Shown in pieces: positions 17,324-25,624 of a stretch of DNA of 64,000 bases (position 1 is the stretch's first letter; each line of letters starts with the position of its first letter). The stretch lies in NCBI RefSeq assembly GCF_000685095.1, contig NZ_BAYE01000013.1, forward strand, positions 124,001-188,000. The letters are read 5' to 3'. Under the pieces are notes generated by a model. It was not told the origin of the DNA. It saw only the letters and a program-made list of their open reading frames with translations, and did no database searches. Made by a program: the position numbers and the translations under genes. This DNA is from Paraburkholderia caledonica NBRC 102488 (lineage in GTDB: Bacteria > Pseudomonadota > Gammaproteobacteria > Burkholderiales > Burkholderiaceae).

Positions 17324-18840
17324 TGAGCCACGTGACAGGCGTGCCTTTTCTGGAGATGCGTAACATCTCCAGAACTTTCCCTGGCGTCAAGGCGCTCGAC
17401 CGCGTGAATCTGGAAATACGCGCGGGCGAAGTGCTCGCGCTTGCCGGAGAGAACGGAGCGGGCAAAAGTACGCTGATGAAGATACTCACCGGCATTTATG
17501 CGCCCGATCCCGGCGGCACTATTCTTGTCGAAGGGAAGGAAGTTGCACTCGCCGACAGCCATCATGCTCGCGCGCTTGGCGTGAACATCATTTATCAGGA
17601 GCTTGCGGTTGTCGGCAATCTCACTGTCGGCGAGAACATTTTTCTGGCGAGGGAACCGCGCACACGGCTCGGACTGATCGACCGTCCGCGCATGTATCGC
17701 GAAGCGCGCGAGGTGCTGGCTACCATCGACATGGATATCGATCCCGCTACGCGCGTGAGCGAATTGAGTGTCGGCCAGCAGCAGATGATCGAGATTGCCA
17801 AGGCCCTCTGCGCGCGGTCCAAGGCCATCATCATGGACGAGCCAACAGCATCGCTCAGTCATCACGAAACGAGCGTTTTGCTAGGCATCGTCAAGCGCTT
17901 ACGCGAAAGAAATATTGCGGTGGTCTATATCTCGCATCGGCTCGAAGAGATTTTCGAACTGGCAGATCGCGTGACGGTACTGCGCGACGGGCGCACGGTC
18001 GGCACCGCGCCCATTGCTGACATGACGCGCGAGACGCTCGTGCGCCTGATGGTGGCGCGCGAGTTGAGCGAACTCTATGGCGAGCCCGAGTCTCATGCGA
18101 GCCGCGATCCCGTGCTCGAAGTGCACGGGCTATCGCTCAAGCCGGTCAGGAAGGCGGAGCCTCGTATCCGCGATATAAGCTTTACGCTGCATCGTGGCGA
18201 AGTGCTCGGGATCGCCGGGCTTGTCGGTTCGGGCCGCACCGAAATAATGGAGATGATCTTCGGAATGCGCGCGTGCACGGGTTCGGTCAAGGTAGAAGGC
18301 AAGCCGGTGGCGATCCGCAATCCGCACGATGCAATCAGGTCGGGCATAGGTTTCGTTACGGAAGACCGCAAGGCGCAAGGGCTCATACTCGGCATGAGCG
18401 TGCGCGAGAATTTCAGCCTTACTCATCTGGAGCGCTATTCGCCGTTCCAGTTCGTGCAGCATGCGCGAGAACGCGAGAGCTGTCGACGGTTTGTCCGAAT
18501 GCTGGGCATCAAAACGCCGGGCGTCGAGCAGAAGGTCGTCAACCTGAGCGGCGGCAATCAGCAAAAGATCGTGATCGCCAAGTGGGTCGCGCGCAGCCCG
18601 AAAGTGCTTATCGTCGATGAACCGACACGCGGCATCGACGTAGGCGCGAAAGCGGAGGTGCATGCGCTCATTGCGCGGCTCGCGGCAGAGGGCATTGGCG
18701 TGATCGTTATCTCTTCCGATCTTCTCGAAGTGCTCGCCGTCAGCGATCGCATCTTGACTGTGCGGGAAGGACGCATCAGCGGGGAATTGAGCAGGGCTCA
18801 AGCTTCGCAGGAGAAAGTGATGGCGCTCGCCACCGCTTGA
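17323..18840 (+). CDS. Sugar ABC transporter ATP-binding protein, RbsA-like (system 1)
   Basis: 505 residues with two ATPase halves. The first has Walker A GENGAGKST, the signature LSVGQQQM and Walker B IIMDEPTASL; the second has a degenerate Walker A (GLVGSGRTE), the signature LSGGNQQK and Walker B LIVDEPTRG, as in RbsA/MglA. Start at ATG 17323 overlaps the binding protein's stop by one base; upstream in-frame codons only read through that gene. Energises permease 15347-16342. Confidence 0.93.
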   Translation: MSHVTGVPFLEMRNISRTFPGVKALDRVNLEIRAGEVLALAGENGAGKSTLMKILTGIYAPDPGGTILVEGKEVALADSHHARALGVNIIYQELAVVGNLTVGENIFLAREPRTRLGLIDRPRMYREAREVLATIDMDIDPATRVSELSVGQQQMIEIAKALCARSKAIIMDEPTASLSHHETSVLLGIVKRLRERNIAVVYISHRLEEIFELADRVTVLRDGRTVGTAPIADMTRETLVRLMVARELSELYGEPESHASRDPVLEVHGLSLKPVRKAEPRIRDISFTLHRGEVLGIAGLVGSGRTEIMEMIFGMRACTGSVKVEGKPVAIRNPHDAIRSGIGFVTEDRKAQGLILGMSVRENFSLTHLERYSPFQFVQHARERESCRRFVRMLGIKTPGVEQKVVNLSGGNQQKIVIAKWVARSPKVLIVDEPTRGIDVGAKAEVHALIARLAAEGIGVIVISSDLLEVLAVSDRILTVREGRISGELSRAQASQEKVMALATA

Positions 18841-18858
18841 TAACCATCAAACGAAGTA

Positions 18859-19527
18859 ATGGATACGAATATGACCACCATCGTCGTTATACATACCGGC
18901 CCAGTCACGGTCGACCCCCTCAAGGCGCAATTCGCCGAGCAGTTCGCCGATGCGCGTGTCGTGAATATCGTCGACGACAGTCTGCTCACCGATGTGCGTT
19001 CGGCGGGCCGCCTGACGCCCGAAGTCACGCGCCGACTATATAGCTATATGGCAAACGCCGAAGCTCTCGGCGCGGACATCATTCTCAATGCGTGCTCGTC
19101 GGTGGGCGAGGCAACCGACCTCTTGCGCAGCATGATCCGCACGCCAATCGTCAAGGTTGACGAAGCGATGGCAGAAGAGGCCTGCGCGCTTGGACCGCGG
19201 ATCGGCGTTGTCGCGACTGTGTCCACGACGCTCGAGCCGACGGTGCGCCTCATCCGCAGAAAAGCCGCCGAGCGCCGCACTGAGATTCAGGTGACGGAAT
19301 GCATCGCGCCAGGCGCATTCGAAGCGCTGCTTGCGGGCGACGCCGCAAAGCACGACGAGATCCTCAAGCGCACGATTACCGAGCTCGCCGATCAGGTGGA
19401 TGTGATCGTGCTCGCGCAAGTCTCGATGGCGCGCCTCGTGCCGTCGCTCGGCTCGCTCTCAGTGCCGGTGCTGTCGAGTCCTCAAAGCGGCGTAGCGTCG
19501 GTCAAGCGCGCATTAGCGGCGCTCTGA
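18859..19527 (+). CDS. Aspartate/glutamate racemase-superfamily protein lacking the second catalytic Cys
   Basis: 222 residues. The first half carries the conserved NACSSVGE segment with the first catalytic Cys. The second half has DVIVLAQVSMARL where two-base racemases have a Cys, so a one-base or decarboxylase/lyase-like chemistry, or isomerisation through a single Cys, is more likely than classic racemisation. It starts 18 bases after the ATPase gene and is the last gene of the first importer operon. Its 3' end overlaps the convergent Crp/Fnr gene by 26 bases. Its role in sugar metabolism is unknown to me. Confidence 0.8.
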   Translation: MDTNMTTIVVIHTGPVTVDPLKAQFAEQFADARVVNIVDDSLLTDVRSAGRLTPEVTRRLYSYMANAEALGADIILNACSSVGEATDLLRSMIRTPIVKVDEAMAEEACALGPRIGVVATVSTTLEPTVRLIRRKAAERRTEIQVTECIAPGAFEALLAGDAAKHDEILKRTITELADQVDVIVLAQVSMARLVPSLGSLSVPVLSSPQSGVASVKRALAAL

Positions 19528-20260
19528 ACTCGCGTGGAGCCGGGGTCGCGGGCAGCGCCGCAAAGGCCGGCGCTTTAGTGATGTGCCGCGTGACGAAGGC
19601 CGGTGTCAGCACGATTTTGCGCTCGTGCATGTCGACGAAGCCTTCGGACTTGAGGTCGCTAAAGTGCCGGTTGACGGATTCGCGCGACGTGCCGATGAAT
19701 TCCGCGAGCTTGTCCTGTGCGATCGGCAAGTCGATGAGAACAGTATCGCCGTGCTCCGGATGATCGAAGGGCGTGCCCACTTGCCCCGAGAACATGACGA
19801 GTATGTTGACGAGCCGCTTTCTCACGTCGTGTAACGAGAGATTCTCAATTAATTGCTGTGCTTCCTGCCAGCGCAGATAGTGGTTGCGCAGCACGAACTG
19901 ATTGATGACGTCGTAGCGTGCAAGCAGTTCCTTGAAATCCGCTTTACGGATATAGCAGACCATGCTCGGCGTGAGCGCCTGTGCGTGATGGGAGTAGTTG
20001 TCCTCATTGAGAACATCGCCATCGCCGAAAATCATGCCCGCCTTGACGAAGGCAAGTGTGATTTCCTGACCGTCTTCGGTGAGGCGATAAAGCCTTACGC
20101 TGCCGCTCTTGAGCAGGTACACATGCTCGCTCGATTCATCCGGTCGATAGATAACGGTGTTCTTGCGTAAGGTGCGATGGTCGCTGAAGGCGGGCATGAC
20201 CTCGTCGAGGCAATGACACTGGATCAAAGAGAGCAATTCGCTCTTGCCGACAAACCACAT
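19502..20260 (-). CDS. Crp/Fnr-family transcriptional regulator
   Basis: 252 residues. Residues 10-120 form a cyclic-nucleotide-binding-like beta roll, but the cAMP phosphate-binding RxS pair is not evident, and there is no N-terminal cysteine cluster, so neither cAMP nor an iron-sulfur centre is indicated. The C-terminal HTH contains T-S-R193-E194-S-V-N-R198, with the same Arg/Glu/Arg pattern that lets Crp read TGTGA half-sites. Two such sites stand before the first importer operon. It is divergent from the HutC-type regulator. Confidence 0.9.
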   Translation of the reverse strand: MWFVGKSELLSLIQCHCLDEVMPAFSDHRTLRKNTVIYRPDESSEHVYLLKSGSVRLYRLTEDGQEITLAFVKAGMIFGDGDVLNEDNYSHHAQALTPSMVCYIRKADFKELLARYDVINQFVLRNHYLRWQEAQQLIENLSLHDVRKRLVNILVMFSGQVGTPFDHPEHGDTVLIDLPIAQDKLAEFIGTSRESVNRHFSDLKSEGFVDMHERKIVLTPAFVTRHITKAPAFAALPATPAPREFRAPLMRA

Positions 20261-20531
20261 TGCCGTCTCCTTAAAGTTGCCTTGCGAACTTTGGCGCCTT
20301 CTCAGGCGTTTGTAATAACGCTGCTTTGGTCCGATTCATTCTACACACGGAGCCTCGGAACGCGCTGAGGACAACGCGCCAGCAATGTTCGCGAGAGCTG
20401 GCTCCGGCACATCGCTTTGGCGCAACGCAGCGTGTCGCAAAGCCAGCGTCGACAAGGCTGAGGGCACTGGCATGTTGCGCGAGCGACGCGCGACGCTACC
20501 CGCGAACCGCGCTCGGCGCGAAACGAAACCA

Positions 20532-20544
20532 AGGGAAATTCCCT
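20532..20544. promoter_or_regulatory. Palindrome upstream of HutC-type regulator
   Basis: AGGGAA-A-TTCCCT, a perfect 6-bp inverted repeat ending 6 bases before the main candidate operator. Different in sequence from that operator, so a second regulator could bind here. Confidence 0.35.
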
Positions 20545-20550
20545 AGAAAA

Positions 20551-20568
20551 ACATCAGATGTCTGATGT
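20551..20568. promoter_or_regulatory. Candidate HutC-type operator overlapping a -10 element
   Basis: ACATCAGA-TG-TCTGATGT, perfect 8-bp arms. The right arm runs into TATATT (20568-20573), a plausible -10 hexamer, so a bound repressor would block RNA polymerase. It also overlaps the possible start at 20565, which supports the downstream start at 20601. Confidence 0.6.
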
Positions 20569-20600
20569 ATATTCGGTGCAGTGACGAGCGAGAGAGCAAC

Positions 20601-21320
20601 ATGCGCCTAAGCGTAGAGCGATCGATGAGCGACAAGATCCAGGAGTCGCTCTTGACCATGATTCGTGAGCGCAAGCTCAAGCCTGGTGATCAGATTCCCA
20701 CGGAATTGGAGCTCTGCGAGCTGCTTGGCGTTGGCCGTTCGAGCTTGCGCGAGGCCGTGGCGCAGATGATCTCGCACGGGCTCCTCTCACGCGTGCAGGG
20801 ACGCGGCACCTTCATCAGACAAATTTCGCTTAAGCTGCAAGGCGGTCTGGATGATCTGATGTCTGTGACCGACATGATAAGGAGCGTTGGCGCGGTGCCT
20901 TCCACGAGCCGTATTCAGATGGACAGCATTGCGGCGTCGGAGAGTCTTGCGGAAAAGCTTGGGATCGCGCCCGGCGAAACTTGCATCCGCATCGAACGGG
21001 TGAGGCGTGCCGACGATGCAATTGCCGCTTACTGCATCGACACGATCCCGAAAACGCTTTTCGATGAAGCTCAAGGTGAATTGGGCGAATCGCTCTTTGG
21101 CATGTTCGCGCGCACAGGGCGGCGCTTGTCGCATACGCACACGTCGATACAGCCGACCATCCTCACGCCGCGCGATCTGCCGGAACTGGGCGACGGATTC
21201 GGCATGTTTCTCCTGCTGGACGAAGTAGATTTCGATCAGAGCGGCGAGCCGCTTTGCTATAGCAACGACTACTACAACACGAGCATCTTCAAGTTCGATC
21301 TGGTGCGCAAGCGTCGCTAA
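20601..21320 (+). CDS. GntR-family regulator, HutC type with UTRA domain
   Basis: 239 residues from ATG 20601; the earlier ATG at 20565 lies inside the operator palindrome. The N-terminal winged HTH is PTELELCELLGVGRSSLREAV and the C-terminal UTRA ligand domain includes ETCIRIERVRRAD. UTRA domains bind small effectors such as sugar phosphates or histidine intermediates. The gene heads the run kinase, isomerase, aldolase, importer 2 and DhaKL, and probably represses that whole run through the site at 20551-20568. Confidence 0.9.
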   Translation: MRLSVERSMSDKIQESLLTMIRERKLKPGDQIPTELELCELLGVGRSSLREAVAQMISHGLLSRVQGRGTFIRQISLKLQGGLDDLMSVTDMIRSVGAVPSTSRIQMDSIAASESLAEKLGIAPGETCIRIERVRRADDAIAAYCIDTIPKTLFDEAQGELGESLFGMFARTGRRLSHTHTSIQPTILTPRDLPELGDGFGMFLLLDEVDFDQSGEPLCYSNDYYNTSIFKFDLVRKRR

Positions 21321-21370
21321 AGACGTCTTCAGGTCGATGGGCGCCGGAAGCAACATCGGAGGAGGCACCG

Positions 21371-22639
21371 ATGGAGTTTGAAGCCTTTACCGCAGGTGAG
21401 CTGGCAGCGTATCTCGGCGCCATTCCCAAGGTGCGCGCGCTGCTTGGCGAGCCTGACGATCTGCACGTCGCCGAAGTGGGCGACGGCAATCTGAATTACG
21501 TGTACTTCGTAACGAATGCGAAGGCGCCGCAGCGCAGCGTCGTGGTCAAACAGGCGCCGCCTTTTTTGCGGCTCGTCGGCAAGACGTGGCCTCTGTCGTG
21601 CCAGCGCATGGAGCACGAAGTCGCAGCCCTGCGCCGCTTCGGCGCGCTCTGCCCACAGCACGTGCCGAAGGTGTATCACGCCGACAGCAAGCGTTTCCTG
21701 ATGGTCATGCAAAGGCTTGCCTCGCATTGCATCCTGCGGCAAGGCCTCATTAACGGCATGACCTATCCGAAGCTCGCTGCGCATCTGTCCACTTATCTTG
21801 CGCATACGCTTTTTTACGGCTCCGATCTCTTTCTGGCGCCGGACATCAAGAAGCAGGCTGTGAGCGCGGCCATTAATGTCGAGTTGTGCCGGATTACCGA
21901 AGATCTCGTATTCACTTTTCCATTCGAAGACCATCCGTCCAATGTGTATAGCCCGGCACTGCCGCTATCCGTGCTCGAGCGCCTGAGAACGAACGAAGCA
22001 TTGCGTATTGCCGCAGGCGACATGAAATGGGCATTCATGAATCGCGCGGAGACTTTGCTGCATGGCGATCTGCATACCGGCTCCATCATGGTGAACGAGG
22101 AAGAAACGTTTGTCATCGATCCGGAGTTCGCGTTCTACGGGCCGATGAGCTTCGACATCGGCGCCTTGCTGGCCAATCTGCTGCTGGCCTATTTTTCCCG
22201 CGACTGGCATGGCCGTACCGATGGGCGAGACCCGGCGCCTTACGAGGAATGGCTGCTCGCGCAGGCGATCGGTATATGGAATGGCTTTAGCGAGCAGTTC
22301 ATCGCACTCTGGCGCGATCACGAAAGCCGCAGTGAGCGCCGCTTCATTGGCGGACAGACCGACTCGCGCGCAGTCGAAGGCTATCGCGCGCATTTCATGC
22401 GCCGCCTGCTTGCCGACACTCTCGGCTTTGCGGGCTGCAAGATGATTCGACGCATCGTGGGCATGGCGAAAGTCGCGGAAATCACACGCATACCGGATGC
22501 GCAGGCACGGGCGCGGATCGAAGCGCGGTGTCTCCGTTGTGCCGAGGCGTTGCTCGTGGAACGCGACGCGCTGACCGACATCGAGCAGGTCGCCACGCTT
22601 GCGCGCGAGATTCGGCGCGAGGCGCACACACACGTTTAA
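21371..22639 (+). CDS. mtnK: S-methyl-5-thioribose kinase family (MtnK-like; possibly 5-deoxyribose kinase)
   Basis: 422 residues with a protein-kinase-like fold. The catalytic loop LLHGDLHTGSIM places Asp at 233 and the metal motif D250-P-E252 follows, the same positions known for Bacillus subtilis methylthioribose kinase. It phosphorylates the C1 hydroxyl of 5-methylthioribose or of a 5-deoxypentose with ATP. It starts 50 bases after the HutC-type regulator and 16 bases before the isomerase. Substrate among methylthioribose, 5-deoxyribose or a close analogue cannot be fixed from sequence. Confidence 0.88.
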   Translation: MEFEAFTAGELAAYLGAIPKVRALLGEPDDLHVAEVGDGNLNYVYFVTNAKAPQRSVVVKQAPPFLRLVGKTWPLSCQRMEHEVAALRRFGALCPQHVPKVYHADSKRFLMVMQRLASHCILRQGLINGMTYPKLAAHLSTYLAHTLFYGSDLFLAPDIKKQAVSAAINVELCRITEDLVFTFPFEDHPSNVYSPALPLSVLERLRTNEALRIAAGDMKWAFMNRAETLLHGDLHTGSIMVNEEETFVIDPEFAFYGPMSFDIGALLANLLLAYFSRDWHGRTDGRDPAPYEEWLLAQAIGIWNGFSEQFIALWRDHESRSERRFIGGQTDSRAVEGYRAHFMRRLLADTLGFAGCKMIRRIVGMAKVAEITRIPDAQARARIEARCLRCAEALLVERDALTDIEQVATLAREIRREAHTHV

Positions 22640-22655
22640 CGCACACGGAGCTTTC

Positions 22656-23735
22656 ATGGTTGCGCAGTCCCTGTTCCCCGCGCTGGCCCCTACGATCGAA
22701 TGGCGCGACGACGCTCTTCTGCTGCTCGATCAGACCCGCCTGCCGCATGAGGTCGTGGTGGAGCATGTCGTCGATGCAGCCGCCGTATGGCGGGCCATTC
22801 ACGAATTGCGCGTGCGTGGCGCGCCCGCCATCGGGGTAGCAGCGGCGTATGGCTTATGTGTTGCCGTTCAGGATGCGCGTGCGTTGCCGCTCGCCCAATT
22901 CCGGGCGGAACTCGAACGGCTGGCCCGTTGGCTCAATACGGCACGTCCCACTGCTGTGAATCTGAGCTGGAGCCTCGGACGCATGCTGCAACGTGCGCAC
23001 ACTTGTGGCGCGAGCGATTCGACTGCGCTTTACGAGGCGCTCGTCGAAGAGGCCCGGCAAATTCATGCGGAAGACCAGACGCTGTGCGAGGGCATCGGTC
23101 GCCATGGCATGCCGCTCATCAGGCAGGGCGGCGGCGTGCTCACACATTGCAACGCCGGCGCGCTTGCGACCACTGGCCTTGGCACCGCCACAGCACCGAT
23201 TTACGCAGCGCATCGCGAGGGCATAGCGTTCAAGGTATTTGCGGACGAAACGCGGCCGCTGCTGCAAGGCGCGCGGCTGACTGCATTCGAATTGCAGCAT
23301 GCAGGCGTCGACGTGACGCTGATCATGGACAGCGCAGCCGCTTCGATCATGTCCCAGGGACTCGTCGATGTAGTGATCGTCGGCACCGATCGCGTGGCGG
23401 CCAACGGGGACTTCGCCAACAAGATCGGCACGCTCGGGGTTGCCATTGCAGCGAAGCATTACGGCATACCGTTCTACGTGGCCTGCCCGTCGTCGACACT
23501 CGATTTTCGCACGCCGACCGGCGCGCAGATCGAGATCGAGGAGCGGTGCGACGAAGAGGTCACGCATTTCGCGGGGCAGCGCACGGCGCCGCACGGCATC
23601 AAGGCTCGCAATCCCGCATTCGATGTAACGCCGCACGAACTCGTCACCGGTTTCATCACCGAACGCGGCATCGCGAACGCGCCGTTCGAACGATCGCTCG
23701 GCCAGTTCTTTCCGGCGGCGGGGAACGCGGCATGA
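22656..23735 (+). CDS. mtnA: S-methyl-5-thioribose-1-phosphate isomerase family (MtnA-like)
   Basis: 359 residues from ATG 22656 behind a GGAG. An aIF2B-like aldose-ketose isomerase converting the 1-phosphate of methylthioribose or deoxyribose to the ribulose form. The family Cys is in THCNAGALATTG (C165) and the catalytic Asp in GTDRVAANGD (D245). The N-terminal RVRGAPAIGVAAAYG motif is also typical. It overlaps the aldolase gene by four bases (ATGA). eIF2B-type translation factors are excluded by the complete active site. Confidence 0.92.
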   Translation: MVAQSLFPALAPTIEWRDDALLLLDQTRLPHEVVVEHVVDAAAVWRAIHELRVRGAPAIGVAAAYGLCVAVQDARALPLAQFRAELERLARWLNTARPTAVNLSWSLGRMLQRAHTCGASDSTALYEALVEEARQIHAEDQTLCEGIGRHGMPLIRQGGGVLTHCNAGALATTGLGTATAPIYAAHREGIAFKVFADETRPLLQGARLTAFELQHAGVDVTLIMDSAAASIMSQGLVDVVIVGTDRVAANGDFANKIGTLGVAIAAKHYGIPFYVACPSSTLDFRTPTGAQIEIEERCDEEVTHFAGQRTAPHGIKARNPAFDVTPHELVTGFITERGIANAPFERSLGQFFPAAGNAA

Positions 23736-24403
23736 AGGCGGCGCAGGAACGCGCGCTGCGCCGGGGCATCGTCGAGACCGCGCTCGAGATGGAGCGGCTC
23801 GGCATCAATCAGGGCACCTCCGGGAACGTGAGCGCGCGCTTGGGCGATGGTTTTCTGATCACGCCGAGCGGCGTGCCGGCGCGCGAGCTGCGCGAAGAAG
23901 GCATCGTGTGGTTACCGCTCGACGTGGACGGCGACGCCCAGGTGCTGCGCGTCAAGCGCCCGTCGTCTGAATGGCGCATTCATCGCGACATTCTTCGTGC
24001 GCGGCAGGAGATGCATGCGGTCGTGCATACGCATTCGACCGCGGCCACTGCTATGGCAATTCATGGACGCGATATTCCGGCGCTGCATTACATGGTGGCG
24101 GCAGCGGGCGGCGATTCGATTCGCTGCGCGCCCTATGCGCTCTTTGGCACGCAGTTGCTCTCCGATCATGCGCTCAAGGCGTTGCAGGACCGGCGTGCGT
24201 GCCTGCTTGCGCATCATGGCGTAGTCGCGCTGGGTGACGATCTCGCGCGCGCCGTGTGGCTCGCGCATGAAGTGGAAGTGCTGGCAAGGCAATACCTGCT
24301 CGCCTGTCAACTGGGTCCGCCGCCGCTTCTGTCGGACGTGCAAATGGAAGAGGTTCTGGAAAGGTTCAAGACGTATGGCAGACCGAGGCATGCCGAGCGT
24401 TAG
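23732..24403 (+). CDS. Class II aldolase (Ald2/DrdA/FucA-like)
   Basis: 223 residues from ATG 23732, overlapping the isomerase stop. Signature NQGTSGNVSAR (26-36) and TPSG (44-47); the zinc ligands are H99 and H101 in VVHTHST and His161/162 in LAHHGVV, with E80 (SSE) as likely acid/base. MtnB dehydratases share the fold, but the rest of a methionine salvage pathway (MtnW/X or MtnC, MtnD) is absent here. Aldol cleavage of the ribulose 1-phosphate to DHAP and an aldehyde (acetaldehyde or methylthioacetaldehyde) fits better. Confidence 0.85.
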   Translation: MKAAQERALRRGIVETALEMERLGINQGTSGNVSARLGDGFLITPSGVPARELREEGIVWLPLDVDGDAQVLRVKRPSSEWRIHRDILRARQEMHAVVHTHSTAATAMAIHGRDIPALHYMVAAAGGDSIRCAPYALFGTQLLSDHALKALQDRRACLLAHHGVVALGDDLARAVWLAHEVEVLARQYLLACQLGPPPLLSDVQMEEVLERFKTYGRPRHAER

Positions 24404-24466
24404 TGCGCTTGCTTCAAGGGAAATTATCGTTAGCACCGCAGTGAATAATCTACAACGGAGACGACT

Positions 24467-25564
24467 ATGGCCTGGAGTTCAGCAAGATTCGACGGATGGG
24501 ACGTATTGGGTAAGCCGACCTGTGCGGTGCTGCTGTGTGCGGCAGCCGCGCTCGCCGGTTGTTCCAGAAGCGACAACAGCTCGACCAGCACCACGTCGGG
24601 CCAGGCCGCGAGCGCGCCGGCCAGCGCGCCCGTAGCCAACGCGTCGGGTGGCAAGACAAAAGTTGGATTCTCGGTTTCGACGCTCAATAACGCATTCTTT
24701 GTCGGCCTCAAGGCGGGCGTGGAAAAGGGCGCTAAAGAGCAGGGCTTCGACCTCGTGCAAACCAATGCGAATGGCGACGCGCAGCAGCAGGTGAACGACG
24801 CGATCAATCTTCTGAGCCAGGGCGTGACAGCGCTCGTGCTCAATCCAATCGATTCCAAGGCCATCATTCCCGCCGTCGAAAAAGCCAATTCGATGAACAT
24901 TCCGGTGTTCATGCTGGATCGCGGTTCGGACGGCGGCAAGGTCACGTCTTTCGTTGCATCGGATAACGTCGCGCTGGGGCAGACGGCGGCCAAATGGATT
25001 GCCGACCAGTTGACGAAGCGCTACGGCTCCGCCAAAGGCAACGTGGTCGATCTGATTGGGCTGGTCGGCACGACGGCCGCCACCGATCGCGAGAAAGGCT
25101 TTAGCGACGAGATCGCCAAATATCCCGACATCAAGGTGGTCGCTCGTCAGGAAGGCGCGTTCGATCAGGAGAAGTCCCTCAACGCGATGACCAATATCCT
25201 GCAGAAGTATCCTCAGATCGACGCGGTCTTCGGCGCCAACGACGACAACACAGTCGGCGCGGAAAAAGCTATCGACAACGCGGGCCGCTATAAGCCGCTC
25301 GGCGACAAGCAGCACATTCTTGTCATCGGTGCGGACGGTACCGCGCAGGCGTTGTCGGCAATTCGTGCCGGCAAGCAGGACGCGACCATCTCGCAGAACC
25401 CGATTCAGATGGCGGCCAAGTCGCTGCAATTCGTCGCCGACTACAGCGCGAAGAAAGAGGTGCCGGCGAACTATGCGTGGCCGACCCTGCTGATCGACAA
25501 GTCGAATATCGATTCGGATGCGACGAAGAAGTACGGGCTGTGGTCTGAGGAAGTCAAACAGTAA
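24467..25564 (+). CDS. Sugar ABC transporter substrate-binding lipoprotein (system 2)
   Basis: 365 residues. The N-terminal hydrophobic segment ends in the lipobox ALAG-C (Cys at about 32), followed by a Ser/Thr/Ala linker, so the protein is probably lipid-anchored in the periplasm, unusual for an RbsB-type binder in Gram-negatives. The mature fold begins KVGFSVSTLNNAFF and includes LDRGSDGG and GANDDNTVGA, ligand and hinge segments of ribose-like binders. First gene of importer 2, 63 bases after the aldolase. Confidence 0.9.
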   Translation: MAWSSARFDGWDVLGKPTCAVLLCAAAALAGCSRSDNSSTSTTSGQAASAPASAPVANASGGKTKVGFSVSTLNNAFFVGLKAGVEKGAKEQGFDLVQTNANGDAQQQVNDAINLLSQGVTALVLNPIDSKAIIPAVEKANSMNIPVFMLDRGSDGGKVTSFVASDNVALGQTAAKWIADQLTKRYGSAKGNVVDLIGLVGTTAATDREKGFSDEIAKYPDIKVVARQEGAFDQEKSLNAMTNILQKYPQIDAVFGANDDNTVGAEKAIDNAGRYKPLGDKQHILVIGADGTAQALSAIRAGKQDATISQNPIQMAAKSLQFVADYSAKKEVPANYAWPTLLIDKSNIDSDATKKYGLWSEEVKQ

Positions 25565-25572
25565 GACGGGCC

Positions 25573-25607
25573 GCGGGCTGCGTTGCATCGGACAGCGCGC
25601 AGCCCGC
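25573..25607 (+). promoter_or_regulatory. Intercistronic stem-loop after the binding protein gene
   Basis: GCGGGCTGCG and CGCAGCCCGC form a perfect 10-bp stem with a 15-base loop in the 60-base gap before the ATPase gene, without a T-tract. Such hairpins commonly protect the binding-protein message from 3' decay and raise its level over the membrane components. Confidence 0.6.
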
Positions 25608-25624
25608 AAACGGAAAGAGGCGAC

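Larger units (their letters stand above)
20261..20600. other. Divergent regulatory region between the Crp/Fnr and HutC-type genes
   Basis: 340 bases without a gene. The right end holds two palindromes (20532-20544 and 20551-20568) described separately. The rest shows only GC-rich short inverted repeats and no TGTGA-N6-TCACA site, so I cannot claim Crp autoregulation here. Confidence 0.5.

Noticed and set aside
21371..24403. Classical methionine salvage pathway
   Set aside because: Only the kinase, isomerase and a class II aldolase-fold protein are present; the enolase/phosphatase, dioxygenase and nucleosidase genes are not in the window.
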